A DNA stretch of 6,632 nt. Origin: Candidatus Aminicenantota bacterium (lineage in GTDB: Bacteria > Acidobacteriota > Aminicenantia > JAMOAD01). A program made the position numbers and the translations under genes. Each line of letters starts with the position of its first letter. Position 1 is the first letter of the stretch. The notes beneath the pieces were generated by a model. That model was not told where the DNA came from. It saw only the letters and a list, made by a program, of their open reading frames with translations, and made no database searches. Positions 6,435 to 6,632 of this stretch are shown piece by piece. The DNA is taken from NCBI GenBank assembly GCA_027070475.1, contig JALXDT010000115.1, positions 1-6,632 on the forward strand, read 5' to 3'.

Positions 6435-6456
6435 CACAAATTTATTATTTTTACAA
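6428..6456 (-). promoter_or_regulatory. Possible promoter of htrA-dapF
   Basis: On the minus strand TTGTAA (6456-6451) is followed after 17 nt by TATTTT (6433-6428). Each hexamer matches the sigma70 consensus at four of six positions. It is correctly placed in the only intergenic gap before htrA. The AT-rich surroundings offer other weak choices, so the exact position is uncertain. Confidence 0.35.
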
Positions 6457-6483
6457 TTGGGACTTAATGATATTCTTTTCTTT

Positions 6484-6632
6484 TTATCCTTTTTTCTCCT
6501 CTTTTAAAAAGTGAAGCTGAATGGCATTATCAATCATTTCTTTTATTATAGCGTAAAATTCTTTTTCAAGCTCTTTTTGTCTTTCCATAATTTTATTTTT
6601 CTTTTCTTCAATAGAAGAAACATCTTTACTTG
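6484..6632 (-). CDS. Partial CDS, C-terminus of an unrecognised Lys/Glu-rich helical protein
   Basis: The last 48 codons of a minus-strand frame, ending at TAA (6486-6484), with the start beyond the window. The visible tail includes SIEEKKNKIMERQKELEKEF and then EMIDNAIQLHFLKEEKKG. It is strongly helical, with alternating charged and hydrophobic residues that suggest a coiled coil or amphipathic helix. I do not recognise the family. It is supported as coding by its purine-rich coding strand, the open frame reaching the window edge on the same strand as all other genes, and a plausible gap before htrA. It could belong to the same transcription unit as htrA, since no clear terminator separates them. 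Confidence 0.5.
   Translation of the reverse strand, partial: SKDVSSIEEKKNKIMERQKELEKEFYAIIKEMIDNAIQLHFLKEEKKG

Noticed and set aside
6435..6483. Terminator between the right-edge gene and htrA
   Set aside because: No stem of useful length followed by a T-run was found on the minus strand; the sequence is merely AT-rich.

Overview
The window comes from a low-GC bacterium (roughly one third G+C by eye). All six genes lie on the minus strand, so transcription runs from the right edge to the left. The diaminopimelate epimerase-like gene and the HtrA-type envelope protease suggest a cell with an envelope compartment and a DAP-type metabolism. The large cytoplasmic TPR protein with an acidic middle is a style I associate with Acidobacteriota/Aminicenantes and deltaproteobacterial lineages. 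That placement is inference and weak. The K/E/I-rich proteins could fit a thermophile, but they could equally reflect the AT bias.

In transcription order: (1) the last 48 codons of an unrecognised, Lys/Glu-rich helical protein (6484-6632). (2) A gap of about 90 bp holding the likely htrA promoter, a small inverted repeat and a strong Shine-Dalgarno. (3) htrA, a membrane-anchored serine protease with an intact His-Asp-Ser triad and two PDZ domains (4918-6393). (4) dapF, coupled to htrA by an ATGA stop/start overlap (4073-4921). (5) An 82-bp gap with a very good sigma70-type promoter (TTGAAA-17-TACAAT) and a strong ribosome binding site. (6) rplS for ribosomal protein L19 (3649-3990). (7) rnhB for RNase HII, starting with TTG directly after the rplS stop (3088-3648). 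(8) A 941-residue TPR protein starting with GTG (251-3076). (9) The first 83 codons of a protein resembling a degenerate protein-kinase N-lobe, coupled by a TAATG overlap (1-251).

There appear to be two transcription units: htrA-dapF, and rplS-rnhB-TPR-kinase-like, the second driven by its own promoter and possibly also by readthrough from dapF. rplS-rnhB is a common bacterial pairing. Here the usual upstream partners (rpsP, rimM, trmD) are absent and dapF sits in their place.

The main observation is in dapF. The gene is full length and keeps nearly all of the family's substrate-binding motifs, yet both catalytic cysteines are serine (Ser71 in SGNG and Ser224 in SSGSG). That should abolish or change ordinary two-base epimerase chemistry, so either the enzyme works differently, does another job, or the organism obtains meso-DAP another way. 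The second point of interest is the tightly coupled pair of a TPR/acidic scaffold protein and a kinase-like protein at the left edge, which looks like a possible signalling or assembly module. No tRNA, rRNA, CRISPR array, insertion sequence or convincing factor-independent terminator was seen.
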